Source of the DNA: Diplocarpon mali | Lineage: Eukaryota; Ascomycota; Leotiomycetes; Helotiales; Drepanopezizaceae | DNA: 64,000 nucleotides | Direction: 5' to 3' | Assembly: GCA_024741835.1 (NCBI GenBank) | Contig: JAENRP010000011.1 | Location: 15,016 to 79,015 of the forward strand | In this document: one piece after another, positions 1-10,793 of the stretch | Layout of the letters: each line of letters starts with the position of its first letter | Numbering within the stretch: position 1 is the first letter of the stretch | Translations under genes and position numbers: made by a program | The notes under the pieces: model-generated | Seen by the model: the letters and a program-made list of their open reading frames with translations, nothing else | Told to the model about the DNA's origin: nothing | The model's database searches: none

Positions 1-236
1 GGGGGTTTTCTTCCTTCTTTTTTATTGTGGGGGAGGCCTTCTTGGCCCGGCCGAGAGCGCCAGGGAGGAGAAAGACTCTTCGGGACTTTCTGCTGCAGAG
101 GCGCGGGAGGGAGCGATGAGCATCACGTGCAGCCCAAACACATGCAGATGAATCTCCGCGCGAGACACACATAGGCCGGACAGCAACCATGGGCTGGACA
201 GCGGACCCGGTCCGGTCGAGAGGGCATCGAGGACGG

Positions 237-284
237 GGTCGAGGTCCAGGTCGAGGTCGAGGTCGAGGTCGAGGTCGAGGTCTC
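237..284. repeat. GGTCGA hexanucleotide microsatellite
   Basis: Consecutive copies of a GGTCGA/GAGGTC hexamer, with one variant (GGTCCA) near the left end. It lies inside the GC-rich segment and has no associated gene. Confidence 0.9.
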
Positions 285-2838
285 GTACGCATGACCGGAG
301 GAAGAGTGGCAGAGGGGGGGAGGCTGCAGAGGAAAAACGATCCTCCGGCCCCTGGTGCCTTGCAACTCTGGTCCAGACCGCCTCTCTACGTAAGCGAGCT
401 ATATACTTAGTACACAGGACACACACGGGAGGGCTCCAGCTTCCCCCGTGATGCGGGGACGTTGTTTGGGCAGAGAGCATGCACGGTCTCCTCCAACCGG
501 ATGCCGGGCAGGTGATGCTCCTCGTACCGCATCATCGGCACGGCCACGAGACGCCTCTTCTCGCCCCCTCCAGTAGGTGGTGGTGGAGCGGTAGAATGCG
601 AGGAGCCCTTCTGCGGCTGGGAAGAGAGAGACAGAGAGACAAAGAGAGAGACACAGAGAGCATGTTCCCAGGAATGGGGACGGGTCACGACGGTGCTGAC
701 TCCGAGTCCCTCCGGGAAAAGGGGGGAGGGACTGCTGCCCCTGCCCCTACCCCTGCCCACCGACGCTTTTCCCTTCCGAGGGGGGGGGCACGAGAAGCTC
801 GAAGCGACATGCGGCGCGCCCCCCTCCAAGCCGGTTTCGAATTCGTACATGTCATGAGAGGGACCTGGTCGAAGAGAAGACGGACCTCTACCGACGCCGG
901 ACGTCAGCTGACCACGTCCCGTAGCAAGGAAGCCGCACGGAGGACAGTCACCGTCCCGACTGCAGTGCAACAGCAGAGAGAGTCGGAGTACGTAAGCAAG
1001 CTACGGGAGCCGAGGCTCGGGCAGCCCAAACCGTGTTCGGTGGGGGGCGTGGGGCGGGAGGCGAGCTCAGTCCTCGGTGCTCGGGGCTGTACGGCCGCGC
1101 ATCCAACAACCCGGACGGCTGTCATTCATCCACGACGGCGTCCAGCCCAACACCCCACGGCCGAGTGCTTCCAATGCCTCGAGAAGAGAGGGGGACCCGT
1201 TTCCCGCATGCCGTGAGCCCACTCCACGGCGCCCGCTGCCATGTGCCGCGCAACCCTCTGGGATGCTCGGCGCTTTCGGTCGCGGGCGGGGGAGAAGATG
1301 CATCGCCCAGCAGCCTTGTCGGGGGATGCGTCGTGACGGCTTGGTGGCATGTGTTATCTGTGGGTCTGCTCGCTACTCCTGTCGATAAGAGGAGGCCAAA
1401 TGGGGGGGGGAGGCCAAGGAGGTAGAGAAGGGAAGGGGCACGCTTGGCTCCATCGGGTAGTATATCAACGCAGATTGCTGGGATACGACGACCTCCTGAT
1501 CACGCTGTTCTGGTAGCCCGAGGTCGAGATATCGAGTCGGAGGGAATGCGACACGTGATTGTCTCGGGGCCCCGGAGGCAAACACGTCTCGTCGGGCTCT
1601 GCGGTCCACGCGCGCGAGTGATGGATACCATCCGAATGTCCATGGCCGGAGTGACATGGTCCTTGTCGACTGTACCCAGCGCGGTGGGAGCGGGTTGACT
1701 ACGAAGGATACGAGGTTGCGGCATCCGGCAAGCGGCTCCGCGATATTCGAGGCATCGGCTACGCACGAACCCTTCGTGAGTGCTGGTGGGGGGGAGAGAG
1801 CTGGCTGGGCTGGCTGGGCTGGCCCTGGGTGAGGCCACGCTTCGGCCTGTCTGGCGGCGACTCGTTCGGCGCCGGCGATGCTGCTGCCCCGTCTCATGTC
1901 GAACGTAGCCAGGCACTTCCTTCGCAGTCCAGTGAGGGAGGGGTCGGAGGTTCTCCCGCCACGGTCCCGCGACGGGGGAACTGCAGCGTGAGGCGGGAGG
2001 AGAGGCCTCCCCTCCCGACTCGCCGCCGCCGCCGTTGGCACCGTCCCGTACGCGCAAGTCCTCGCGAGGGGAGGCCCGATTCCAGGTTGGCTCGTCCTCG
2101 AAGCACCCAGCGGGCTGATCCATCTCGTCGCAACCCTCCACCGGGCTTCGGGACCGCCAATCTCTCGGCATGGCCTGCATGATCCGGAAGAGGCGGCACG
2201 GCACGTCCAAGTCGGCAGCATGGTTTTTCCCGTCCGGGTCCGGGGGGAAGTGGAAGATTCCGCATGTGAAGTGGGCGCGGAGGGGGGCTTCGATGGTGCC
2301 CTGCCTGGTTCTGCCTGGCTCTGCCTGGCTCTGCCTTGCGTCGCGCTCTGGTTCCGCGCCGGGCTCAAGCTGCTCTCGGTCGTTGCTGTGAGCTTGATGG
2401 GTCGTTGGTCGGGGGAGGGGGAAGGGGGAGGGACGGTGGGTGTGGTTATCATGACCTACCACGTTTGGTAGCCACGCCACCGCAACCCACACTCTCCCCA
2501 CCGGATTGTTTTGTTGACGCTTGGGGGAACCCTGGCTCCGTTTCCGAGAGGATGTACAAGTCCATCCGGTGTCGAGTTCGTCCTCCCGTCGTCCCCCCCC
2601 TCTGAGATCTCGGTCGAGGCCAGTCCTGCTCTGGCCGACCACCCCCGTGTCCCGCAGAAACGGTTCGCCGTCTCCTAATTAGATCTAGCGCTTTATCCTT
2701 TCGTGGCAGAGGCCTGTGGAACAAGCCTCCTCGGAGCCTCGTGGATAGCCGGCTCCCTCGGCCTTCGAAAGGGCCAAGCATTTGCTAAGCGTAGCTCGAT
2801 CCCCCCCCCCCCAATTATGAGATGGATCGGGATGGCAC

Positions 2839-2940
2839 GCACGTGAGATGGACCGAGGGAATGGGATGCTATGCACGTGAGATGGACCGATGGACCGACG
2901 GAATGGGATACCATGCACGTGAGAGGGACCGACGGAATCG
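2839..2940. repeat. Tandem repeat, units of 34-42 bp, three copies
   Basis: The core GCACGTGAG followed by ATGGACCGA or a close variant and GGAATGGGAT starts at 2839, 2873 and 2915. The middle unit is longer because an 8-bp piece around GACCGATG is duplicated. Each unit carries a CACGTG E-box-like palindrome, which may be incidental. Confidence 0.8.
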
Positions 2941-3117
2941 TGGGCGCCCGGGCTAGCAGGGACCGCTGGTTCCCGGGGGACCAGTCTCTCGGGGCGATCA
3001 CCATCGAGCAGCGAGACGAGAGGGAGATCGGATTGGGTACTGGTAGGTGGGAGTCGAGCGGGGGGAAGGGGCGGAGGCCCAACATCCAGCAATCAGAGGA
3101 ATCCGAACGTCAACAGT

Positions 3118-3222
3118 CAACAGCCAACGATGAACAATGAACAGCCAACCATCAACAATCAACAGCCAACCATCAACAGTCAACAGCCAAAAATCAACAA
3201 TCGACAGCCAACCATCAACCAC
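3118..3222. repeat. 21-bp minisatellite, five units
   Basis: Five consecutive 21-bp units begin at 3118, 3139, 3160, 3181 and 3202, each built on CAACAGCCAACCATCAAC plus three bases with a few substitutions. The strand asymmetry is strong: the + strand is almost free of G and T. Degenerate CAACA-type copies continue on both sides. Confidence 0.9.
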
Positions 3223-6200
3223 CAACAACCAACCGATGCCAGCACAGATACGAACGAGAGCAGCCGGGTATCCATCCTCCCCCCATCCTCCCCATCCTCC
3301 CTCGCTTCCCAGGCATCCACACTTCCCACCCACCAGGCCTCTGCCAGCCCCGGGGGACCACAGGTAGATAGATGCCCAGCCGATCCCCGGTCCCAAAGGC
3401 CGAAGGGGGCGCAAGAGACGTGCGCGCCCCGTCTGAGCGCGATATAACCTCCTCTGGCACGCCTCGGCTGATGAGAGTGATGGAGTGATTGGACTCCGGC
3501 ACAGGACTGTCCGGTACTCGTGTACACCAGATCTCGAGCGAGTAATGCGGGGGAGGCTCTCGCTGTCCCGTCTGGAATGTCCCGGGGAGATGTGGATGTT
3601 GTGGACCTTGGTTTCCTCGGCGCGGTCGGCGAGGAACTGCTGAGCGGAAAAAGAACCCTTACCTACCGTGGGTGGATTGGGTTATCGTGGGAAAAATGGC
3701 TTCTCGTTGTGCCAATGGTCTCTNCCCCGGGACGTGGTCGGTCAAAAGGTCTCCGAGCCGCGTTGGTAGCCGGCTACCCGGGGTCACCGTACAGACCAGC
3801 CCCCCTTGCCGAGTCCACTCCTGGGCCGCCCCGCCATGGACGGGAGCCTATCGAGAAAGAGGGCAGAGCGGCGGTCAGGAGGGGGGGGCAGCCGGGCCCC
3901 CCCCAGTCCGGGTTGCCGTATTCCGTGTGCGGGGCGGTGTCCGGAGTAGGGTGGGTCGGGTCCTCGTCCAGCCCCTCCTCCGTAGGCCAGGACCGAATCT
4001 GCGTACACAATCGTGCATACATGCTCGGCCTGCACACTGGGGTCGCGTCATCGTCGTCGTGACACCAGTGCCGTCGGGGTCGTCAGGAGCACCATCGGTC
4101 GTCCCAGGGCTGACCCGCACCCAGCACAACAGCACCCGCGTCGCCGCGGGAGCGGGAGCGGAGATCGCGCGACCTGCCCCCGGGCGCGACGACGGTGTCC
4201 TGCGCACGGGGTGGCGCCGACACGACGATCGACCGCTAGTCATGAGCGCGCACGAGTCCGCTCCTCGTCCCTGGGCAGCGAGGGCGGGGTGGGGAGACTC
4301 GCCGCGGCCCGGCCGCGGAGATCTCTGACCCCCCGAGGAGAGCACGACGCCCCGTACCGTCCCTTCCCCCCCTTGGTCACGCGGCGCGGTCGAGGGGGGA
4401 GGGGCCCGCTCTCCGCACGAGCAGCGCACCGTCGCTCGCACGAGCTGGCGCACGAGCACTCGCGCGCCTTCCCCAAGCCAGCGAGGAGTCGCCCCCGCCC
4501 GGTCCTTGCCTAGCTGGGCAGCTTGACATCGGGAGCCTCGAGCCGCCCACGGTGTCCGACGGGACCCCAAGCGACCGCAGGGGACTCGGCGGTCAGCGCG
4601 GCTCTGGCCCCGGAGGCGGAGGGGGGGGGGCGGCGGATTGCCGCGGCTCCACCGCGTCCGCGGAGGTATGGCCGGGTCGAGCCCGACCAGGAAGGGGGGG
4701 GGGGGAACAGGGACGAGGGCGGCGTGGCGTGGCGTGTGCGGGATCACGCGACCACACGACCGTCCGAGGCGTCGGCGTGCACGGCGCGCGGGCCCGTCTC
4801 CGGGATCTCCCCCGGCTCGCCGTGCTACCCCTCGGCCCCGACGGGATATCTACCTGCCCCCCGTGGCGGCGAGCAGACCGGGGCGGGCGCGACGGGCCCG
4901 GACGAGAGCCACCGAAACAGGGAACTCCTGAACTACGCTCCGCGTGCGGCGAGCACGGATCCGAGGCAGGACAACACGAAGCCATGGGAGGGTGCTTCGG
5001 CTCGCTTCGGCTCGGCCCCCGTGCCCTCTCCAACCGCGCCGTTGCTCGTGTCCTCCGGGGTCGGCCCGGACGCCCGAGACCAGAGGGCCCCCCCCCCGAG
5101 CCGGTCGGCCGCGCGCAAGGCGTCGGCCGGCTGCCCTCCCCTCCACCTCGAAGCCGGCAATTCCTGATCCCGAAGGATCGGGGCGGACCTCTCTCGGCCT
5201 CGTCGGACCCCCCTCTCCTGGTCTGGCTGGCCTGCACGTGCATCTTGCTCTGTCACGCTTCTGCATCTCGTCGTCTCCTCGACGAATCGGCGCGCGCCGT
5301 CCTGCCCAGCTCTGCGGAGGGGGGCCTCCGTCGTGGTGGCGAGGGCAGCACGGGCAACCCCTCCCGAGGAGAGGTCTAAGCTACTCTTCTACTCTTCTCG
5401 TCCTGCCGGCGTCTGCGGGCTCGGACGACGGGAGAGGCGAGGCGTCGCGCAGAGAGACGGAGGAGGGAGGGTAGCGTCCCAGTCCTTCGCCCACGGCAGA
5501 GATTGGTCTCCCTCGGCATCGACGAGCCAGGTCTGCGCAAGTGCTCGTTAACCGAGGGGAGAGGCGGAGTCGGCCACCCATCGTCGGCTCCGAGGCCGGG
5601 TCCCCGAAGGAGGAGTGGAGGGTCCGGCCCAAGGATGCCGTCGCCTTAGCGGTGTTGGGCCGGACCGCTAGCCTCTCTCGCCGAAGCGGACCCGGCGACG
5701 GTGGGAATTCCCCGTGGGGCAACGGGAGTCCGCCGTCCCTTCATCGGGTCGGACTCTCTGGGATGGCGAGATCAACGCTCTGATACCTGTCTAGGATGGA
5801 TGGCCCCGGCCGACGTCACGAGGGAGAGATCCGAGGCCTGGGCCGCAACGTCCCTACGGTCCTACGGGAACTTTTCCGGCCAAAATTATCTGTGTTATGT
5901 GACTCCCGCTGTCTCCGACGAGTCCAGTCTCACGGTCCGGCCGTCAGTCCGCAGCCTCTGGACTGGGGACGATCTCGGTAGGTCCGAACTGATCCGACGT
6001 CAAGCTATCCAACGGTTGACAGCTTGGCCCGAAACCTGTGTTTACCTCCATCTCGCCTATCACACCTGCAACTTGACGACATGACAGCGGCTGCTCGCCT
6101 ACCAAACTCCCGCCGCTCGCCCGCCTCCTATCCAGGAGTTCGCGAGGCGGAGGAATGCAGTCGAGGCCGGCGCAGGGGATCGCTGTCTCGTCGGTTTCCG

Positions 6201-6600
6201 GAGAAGAAGAGGGAACGTAGGCCGGCACAGCGGGGACAGCCATGAACCCGTACCTCGCGCAGTGGATTGAGACGCCAGCCGCCATCGGCCTCGCTGCACG
6301 TCGTCGTTTCCTTCCTCTGCCACTCTGCCCCCCCTTCTGTTCTTGCTCGCATCTCCGGTGGGTGTCCCGACGTCTCTCCGGGTGTATTCCTGAAGCTCTC
6401 GAGATGATTTCAAAGCTCCATCTCGAGGCCTTGTTTCCCCCCTCGGCCCGAAAGAGACTTCGGTACGGCGCCCGGCCCGGCTCCGGCCCGACCACGCGTC
6501 CAAGGGACGCCGGGATATCAACAGGTTGCCACCTCCCATCTCACACCTCCGTTGAAGGTTAGTCGGAATTCGCCAGACGGGCCCCAAGCTGGACCCCCCC

Positions 6601-8751
6601 CCCTCCGCTGTACGATGCATTGCAGACGGCGAAGATGGTCGGCAGATCGTTTATAGAACACCGAGCTTCTCCTGGGACTTGGGTGTTGCGTCTCGGGCTC
6701 TTTTGATATTCAATGTTTTGGGGGTCTATGGGGTCGGGGAGGAGGCCTCTCTCTCATTCTGTGTCTTGCGCTGAGCTTCCTGCAGAGTAGCTCTATGTTT
6801 ACACTGCATGCAACGATCGACCCCGCCTCCTCCCTCCTGTCATCCAAGGATCTCCCGTCAATTTTCCCCGCCTTCGCGTATGTCAGGATCAACGCCCTCC
6901 CTACCGGCTCAGGACCTCCTCCAACACCAAGTCCAGCTACCATTCTCCAACAAAGCACGTCAACACCGACCAGGTGCCCACGACCTCAGCAAGAATGCGC
7001 CACGATGCTACCATCATCACCCTGATCCTCAGCTTGCTCGTCCTGATTATGTCCATCCTGGATGGGATCCTGCGCACAGTCTGTCATCCAGCCGGAGAGG
7101 GTAAATTGAAGCAAGCGTCTATGGAGAGCACAGGCTCGTCGAAGCAGCCTGTGTACTCTCATTTTTTTGACCACCGACAGGCTGGCCCTATCACGGAGAG
7201 TGCCTCCCGAGGACACAGGATGACCGAGATTATATGAGTATCCCACTGGCCTCTTGCAAGGCCTTTGGTTGCACACAGGGACTGGCTAATGGGATACCGG
7301 GGAGAGAACTATGCAAGCTTCTTGCTCTGTCTGTATCGTAGGATCGGGAATTGGTTTCACCACCCCACTCGTCAATGTGAAGAAGGGAGTGAAGGCTATG
7401 AGACGGGGCACGCAAAGTGTACAAGCAGGGTGTTGTTCACTCGTTTTGTTGGCCGCAGAGTAGTCATTATCAACGGACTCAGTAGGCTTGTTTTAGACGG
7501 TCGTTGCCCTTCTGCTTGGACCACGCAAGCACGGGCGCCGTGATGATTTAAAGTGAATCTTCAGAGCCTCGAAGTCCTGTGACTGCAGCAAGATGGAAGA
7601 AGAGCAGTACTATCACATCTTCGTCAAGTGACAACACAACACGGCTCGTACCAACACGCCGCGTTGCTATAGCCTCAACCGCATTGCAACTACAAGCAGA
7701 CCTGCAGGTCATGTGTCAGTGACCGGCGGAATTCCTGTGTCGTTGGCCATCCTCGTTCTCATGATCCTATACTGGAGAGTTCTGCTTGACAATCGGACAG
7801 GAAGGGTCATTTCCAGCAGATTTGAGGTCATGGAATCCTAGTTGAATGAGACGAGTCAGCATCAGGGATCTCACTCTTGCTGGGACCCTGGGAGACCGTT
7901 TGGTTACTGGCAAGGAAGTTGTGTGGTGTGCCTAGAGAAAGACTGCGGATGGAATAGACTGACCTTCTTGGACAGAGTGCCTGTTCATCTCTATCGCAGA
8001 CCAACATGCTGCCATCCTCCTAGCCAGAGTTTCATTTGCGGCTGCTCTCACAGCCAGTTTGCACAACACAAAGGAGGCACCGTGCCTATTGTGTTTGCAC
8101 AACGCAGGCCAAGTAAGTCCCACGTTACTCCACGATACGGCACTCTGCACCTGGATACAACAGAGCTCTGAAAACGCGAAAACGCCATAGAACTACTCCG
8201 AGACTTACCAGAAGATCTGCTTCAAAATCCGAACTCAACACCAGATTGATCGGTTTTTGAGGGAAGGCCCTCCCCCAAGATTGGAATGGCTGTATAGCCT
8301 TAGACGATGGGTGTCAAGGACGGAAGGAAGCTGGATTGGAGAGCTAGCTAGCTGCTTCCGAGTGCCTGAAATGATGATTGGGAAGGTGGATGTTATCAAA
8401 TGTGGTAGAGCTTGCTTGGGACTGATCGTCATCTCCAGGTTGAAGGAGCAGAACGAGCAGACGAATTATCAGTACTACTGTAGCTTGTGTACTCTCATGA
8501 CTGCCATGGATATGATTGACGGGACTACTTTTCACGCCATCCATAGCCTTTGAACGGCAACATCCAGAGGTGACAAGCTTACTGACGTTGACTTCAGTTC
8601 CTGATGTTACGGCCCCGCCTCCTGAGCATCGACTTGACCGCTTGGCCCCCACAGATCATTATGCGGTCGTGGATGAGGTTACCTAGGCGACGAACGATGT
8701 AACGGCGATACATTTTTCGTGCCTCGAGGGCTTTCTGCGGCATGGCCGTCC
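6601..8751. other. Intergenic, no supported gene
   Basis: Balanced base composition, following the GC-rich segment. ORFs are all under 110 codons and none has a recognisable domain. One ORF near 6986 encodes a short hydrophobic stretch (residues around LILSLLVLIMSIL), but I see no other support for it. The right part is the 3' flank of SNF8. Confidence 0.5.
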
Positions 8752-9580
8752 TCAGCCAGCGGCGCCGTCCTCAGCCTCAAGCATGAAGCCAGGACTCCAA
8801 TACTCCCACTCGTCACACTGCTGGTCCACCCAGAGCATCCCTTCCGCGACAAGATCATCAATACCGGTCCTCGCTCTTGCCCTTGGCCAGCGTAGGTTCA
8901 GCATCAACATTGATACGGTAACGTAGCCAAGTAATTGAGCTGCCTCTAATACCGCACTTTGATCGGTGTTGAGCTCCTTGGGTACCGACCTGATATAAAC
9001 TTTATGGCCGACCTTGAGAGTAGAATACGACGATCCAAGAGGCTTTAAGGTGCCGACAGCTCGGAGGACATCGTCACTTGAGCCTGTAAGCCTGGCTCTG
9101 GACCACGGTATCCAGTCAAACTCACTCAGTAATCTCCGTACTTCCTTCAGCCCGGGTACTCATAATACGATCCCTCACCTCCTTGACACCAATGAGGCCC
9201 CCGTTCTCCTCTCTCGTGGCACCACAGACCTCTACAACTCTCACAGCAAGCTCAAAGTAGAAGTCATTCACACTTCCTCCTAACAGCTGCGCCCAGAAAC
9301 TCCCACCACCATCTTTGCCTCCAGCCCCGCTACTGCTTGCTAAAGGATCTACCCCAATAGCTGCGCACATGCGGGCAAACTCTGCACGAAAGCTGGGGTT
9401 TGAACGGATGTCCTTTGCATGGGTCTGGGCGAACTGCTGAAGAAGAGAGCGGAATACTGAAAGCTGGGTGGCGAGGGAGGTCGAATGGGAACTTCGTAGA
9501 CTATTTCCATGGGAGGCATATTGGGCAGAAGTTATCCGAGAGCGATCAAAAGCCGCAAGACCTACACCTTTGCGTGACAT
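8752..9580 (-). CDS. SNF8: ESCRT-II subunit SNF8/Vps22 (EAP30 family)
   Basis: ESCRT-II component that acts on endosomal membranes in sorting ubiquitinated cargo into multivesicular bodies. Two exons, complement(8752..9076, 9126..9580), give 259 aa, close to the usual ~258. The N-terminus MSRKGVGL matches the family's M-x-RRGVGxGA start. FRAEFARMCAAIGVDPLAS (about residues 65-83) is the family hallmark, followed by FWAQLLG and DFYFELAVRVVEVC. Exon 2 carries the winged-helix region with ITDDDVLRAV and LVAEGMLWVDQQ. The 49-nt intron begins GTGAGT and ends CTCAAG; a nearer CAG acceptor would give an in-frame stop. An upstream in-frame ATG at 9622 would add 14 Asn-rich residues from a CAA repeat; 9580 fits the family better. 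Divergent with the uS9 gene. Confidence 0.93.
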
Positions 9581-9761
9581 GTTGCTGTTGTTGTTGTTGT
9601 TGTGGATGAGGTCGAAAGGCACGTGAGATGGTCGACAACTCGGGAGAGCGAGTTGGCGCTAAGTCGCAATCGACCTAGTGCCCACACAGAAGTTGAATTG
9701 TAGCTGAATCGAAATTCGTTCACGCCGACGGAGTGAAATCTTCCACGACAAACACGACAAC
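9581..9761. promoter_or_regulatory. Compact divergent promoter SNF8 / uS9 with TTG/CAA repeat
   Basis: Only 181 bp separate the two start codons. A trinucleotide TTG run at about 9584-9603 (CAA on the SNF8 strand) lies directly upstream of SNF8. Both promoters and both leaders must fit here. The promoter role is inferred from position alone. Confidence 0.5.
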
Positions 9762-10367
9762 ATGGCCTCCACTCAGAGCGTTCAATGCTTCGGCAAAAAG
9801 AAGACAGGTATGCGCCAAATCGGTTTTCTGCCACCTAGAGAGATGCTGACGAAACGTTGAACAGCTACCGCCGTCGCCCACTGCAAGGTACGAACGATCC
9901 AACCACGAAAGTACGCGCGCAAGAAGGAGTACTGACAGAGAGACGGAAATAGGCTGGAAAGGGTCTCGTCAAGGTTAATGGAAAACCTCTCAACCTCGTC
10001 CAACCAGAGATCCTGAGATTCAAAGTCTACGAGCCCCTCCTCGTTGTCGGCCTCGACAAGTTCGCCAACGTCGACATCCGAGTTCGAGTTACCGGAGGCG
10101 GACACACGTCCCAAGTCTACGCTATCCGTCAAGCCATCAGCAAGTCCATCGTCGCATACTACCAGAAGTTTGTCGACGAGCACTCCAAGAACAGCCTGAA
10201 GCAGCTCCTTGTCCAATACGACCGAACACTGCTGGTTGCGGATAACAGACGATGCGAGCCAAAGAAGTTTGGAGGTGGGTGTCACATCACTGGATTAAGG
10301 TGGATGGTCTCTAACATACCTGATAGGTCCCGGAGCCAGAGCCAGATACCAAAAGTCTTACCGTTAA
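9762..10367 (+). CDS. rps16: 40S ribosomal protein S16 (uS9)
   Basis: Small-subunit protein whose C-terminal tail reaches the decoding region. Four exons, join(9762..9807, 9865..9887, 9953..10274, 10327..10367), give 143 aa, matching the family. Visible hallmarks are [18 protein letters not shown] at the N-terminus, [20 protein letters not shown] (uS9 signature) in the middle, and the basic end [11 protein letters not shown]. All introns are GT-AG and short (52-65 nt); the second exon is only 23 nt. It is followed by TYR1 in convergent orientation. Confidence 0.97.
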
Positions 10368-10793
10368 GGGATGGGAATGTTCGAGGCGTGGCCGGGGAGA
10401 ATGGTTTCTGCTGCATTTGCAACGGATGGCTCTGCATTGCTGGGTGCTCGGATTTTGAGCAAATAAGACGAGAGATTCAGCCGGCAATACAGGGAATTAC
10501 AAACAAGGAATGCGAGTTTTCATGATCGAGAGTGGTATCAAAGTGATTCAGGCCCCGACTTTTGGTATCGGAGACGGGCAATGAAGCGTCTAGAATCGAG
10601 ATTGCTGCTCGGGAATCGGGTCAGGGTACTGATTTCTATCCCAGCTTGTGGATTTCTTGCATGAAAAGAGTTGCATAAGAGCCAAAGCTGGCGCATTTCT
10701 TTCTGTGGGAAAACTGCAGATATCAATTGCTGTTACAGTTGCCGCCGCTTAACCAGCAGAAACCCCGCCACTAAGCCAGCAGCCCACTCGCAC
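10368..10793. other. Convergent 3' spacer uS9 / TYR1
   Basis: 426 bp between the uS9 and TYR1 stop codons, holding presumed 3' UTRs. I see no further feature. Confidence 0.5.

Larger units (their letters stand above)
1..6600. other. GC-rich, gene-free left segment
   Basis: About 6.6 kb of very GC-rich, CpG-rich sequence with many runs of 7-10 G or C, interrupted by short tandem repeats listed separately and by one ambiguous base at 3724. Long ORFs occur in several overlapping frames on both strands, as expected when stop codons are rare in GC-rich DNA. Their translations are low-complexity Arg/Pro/Ser/Gly-rich, and none resembles a family I know. I see no convincing gene. The composition differs sharply from the rest of the window, so this may be subtelomere-like or repeat-derived DNA, or an assembly oddity. 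Confidence 0.7.

Noticed and set aside
1373..2642. Two overlapping long minus-strand ORFs of about 359 and 380 codons in the GC-rich block
   Set aside because: They overlap in different frames, are Arg/Pro/Ser-rich without domains, and long open frames are expected in such GC-rich DNA.
3118..3222. 21-bp repeat as a CRISPR-like array
   Set aside because: Units are contiguous with no spacers, and the genome is eukaryotic.
3875..5379. Long ORFs on both strands (275-290 codons) around 3.9-5.4 kb
   Set aside because: Same region is open in several frames at once, low complexity, no motif; treated as compositional artefacts.
6974..7237. Short ORF with a hydrophobic segment
   Set aside because: Only one possible membrane helix and no homology or splice support; too weak to call a gene.
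8257..8553. 98-codon + strand ORF downstream of SNF8
   Set aside because: No recognisable motif; lies in the SNF8 3' flank and is not longer than chance ORFs.
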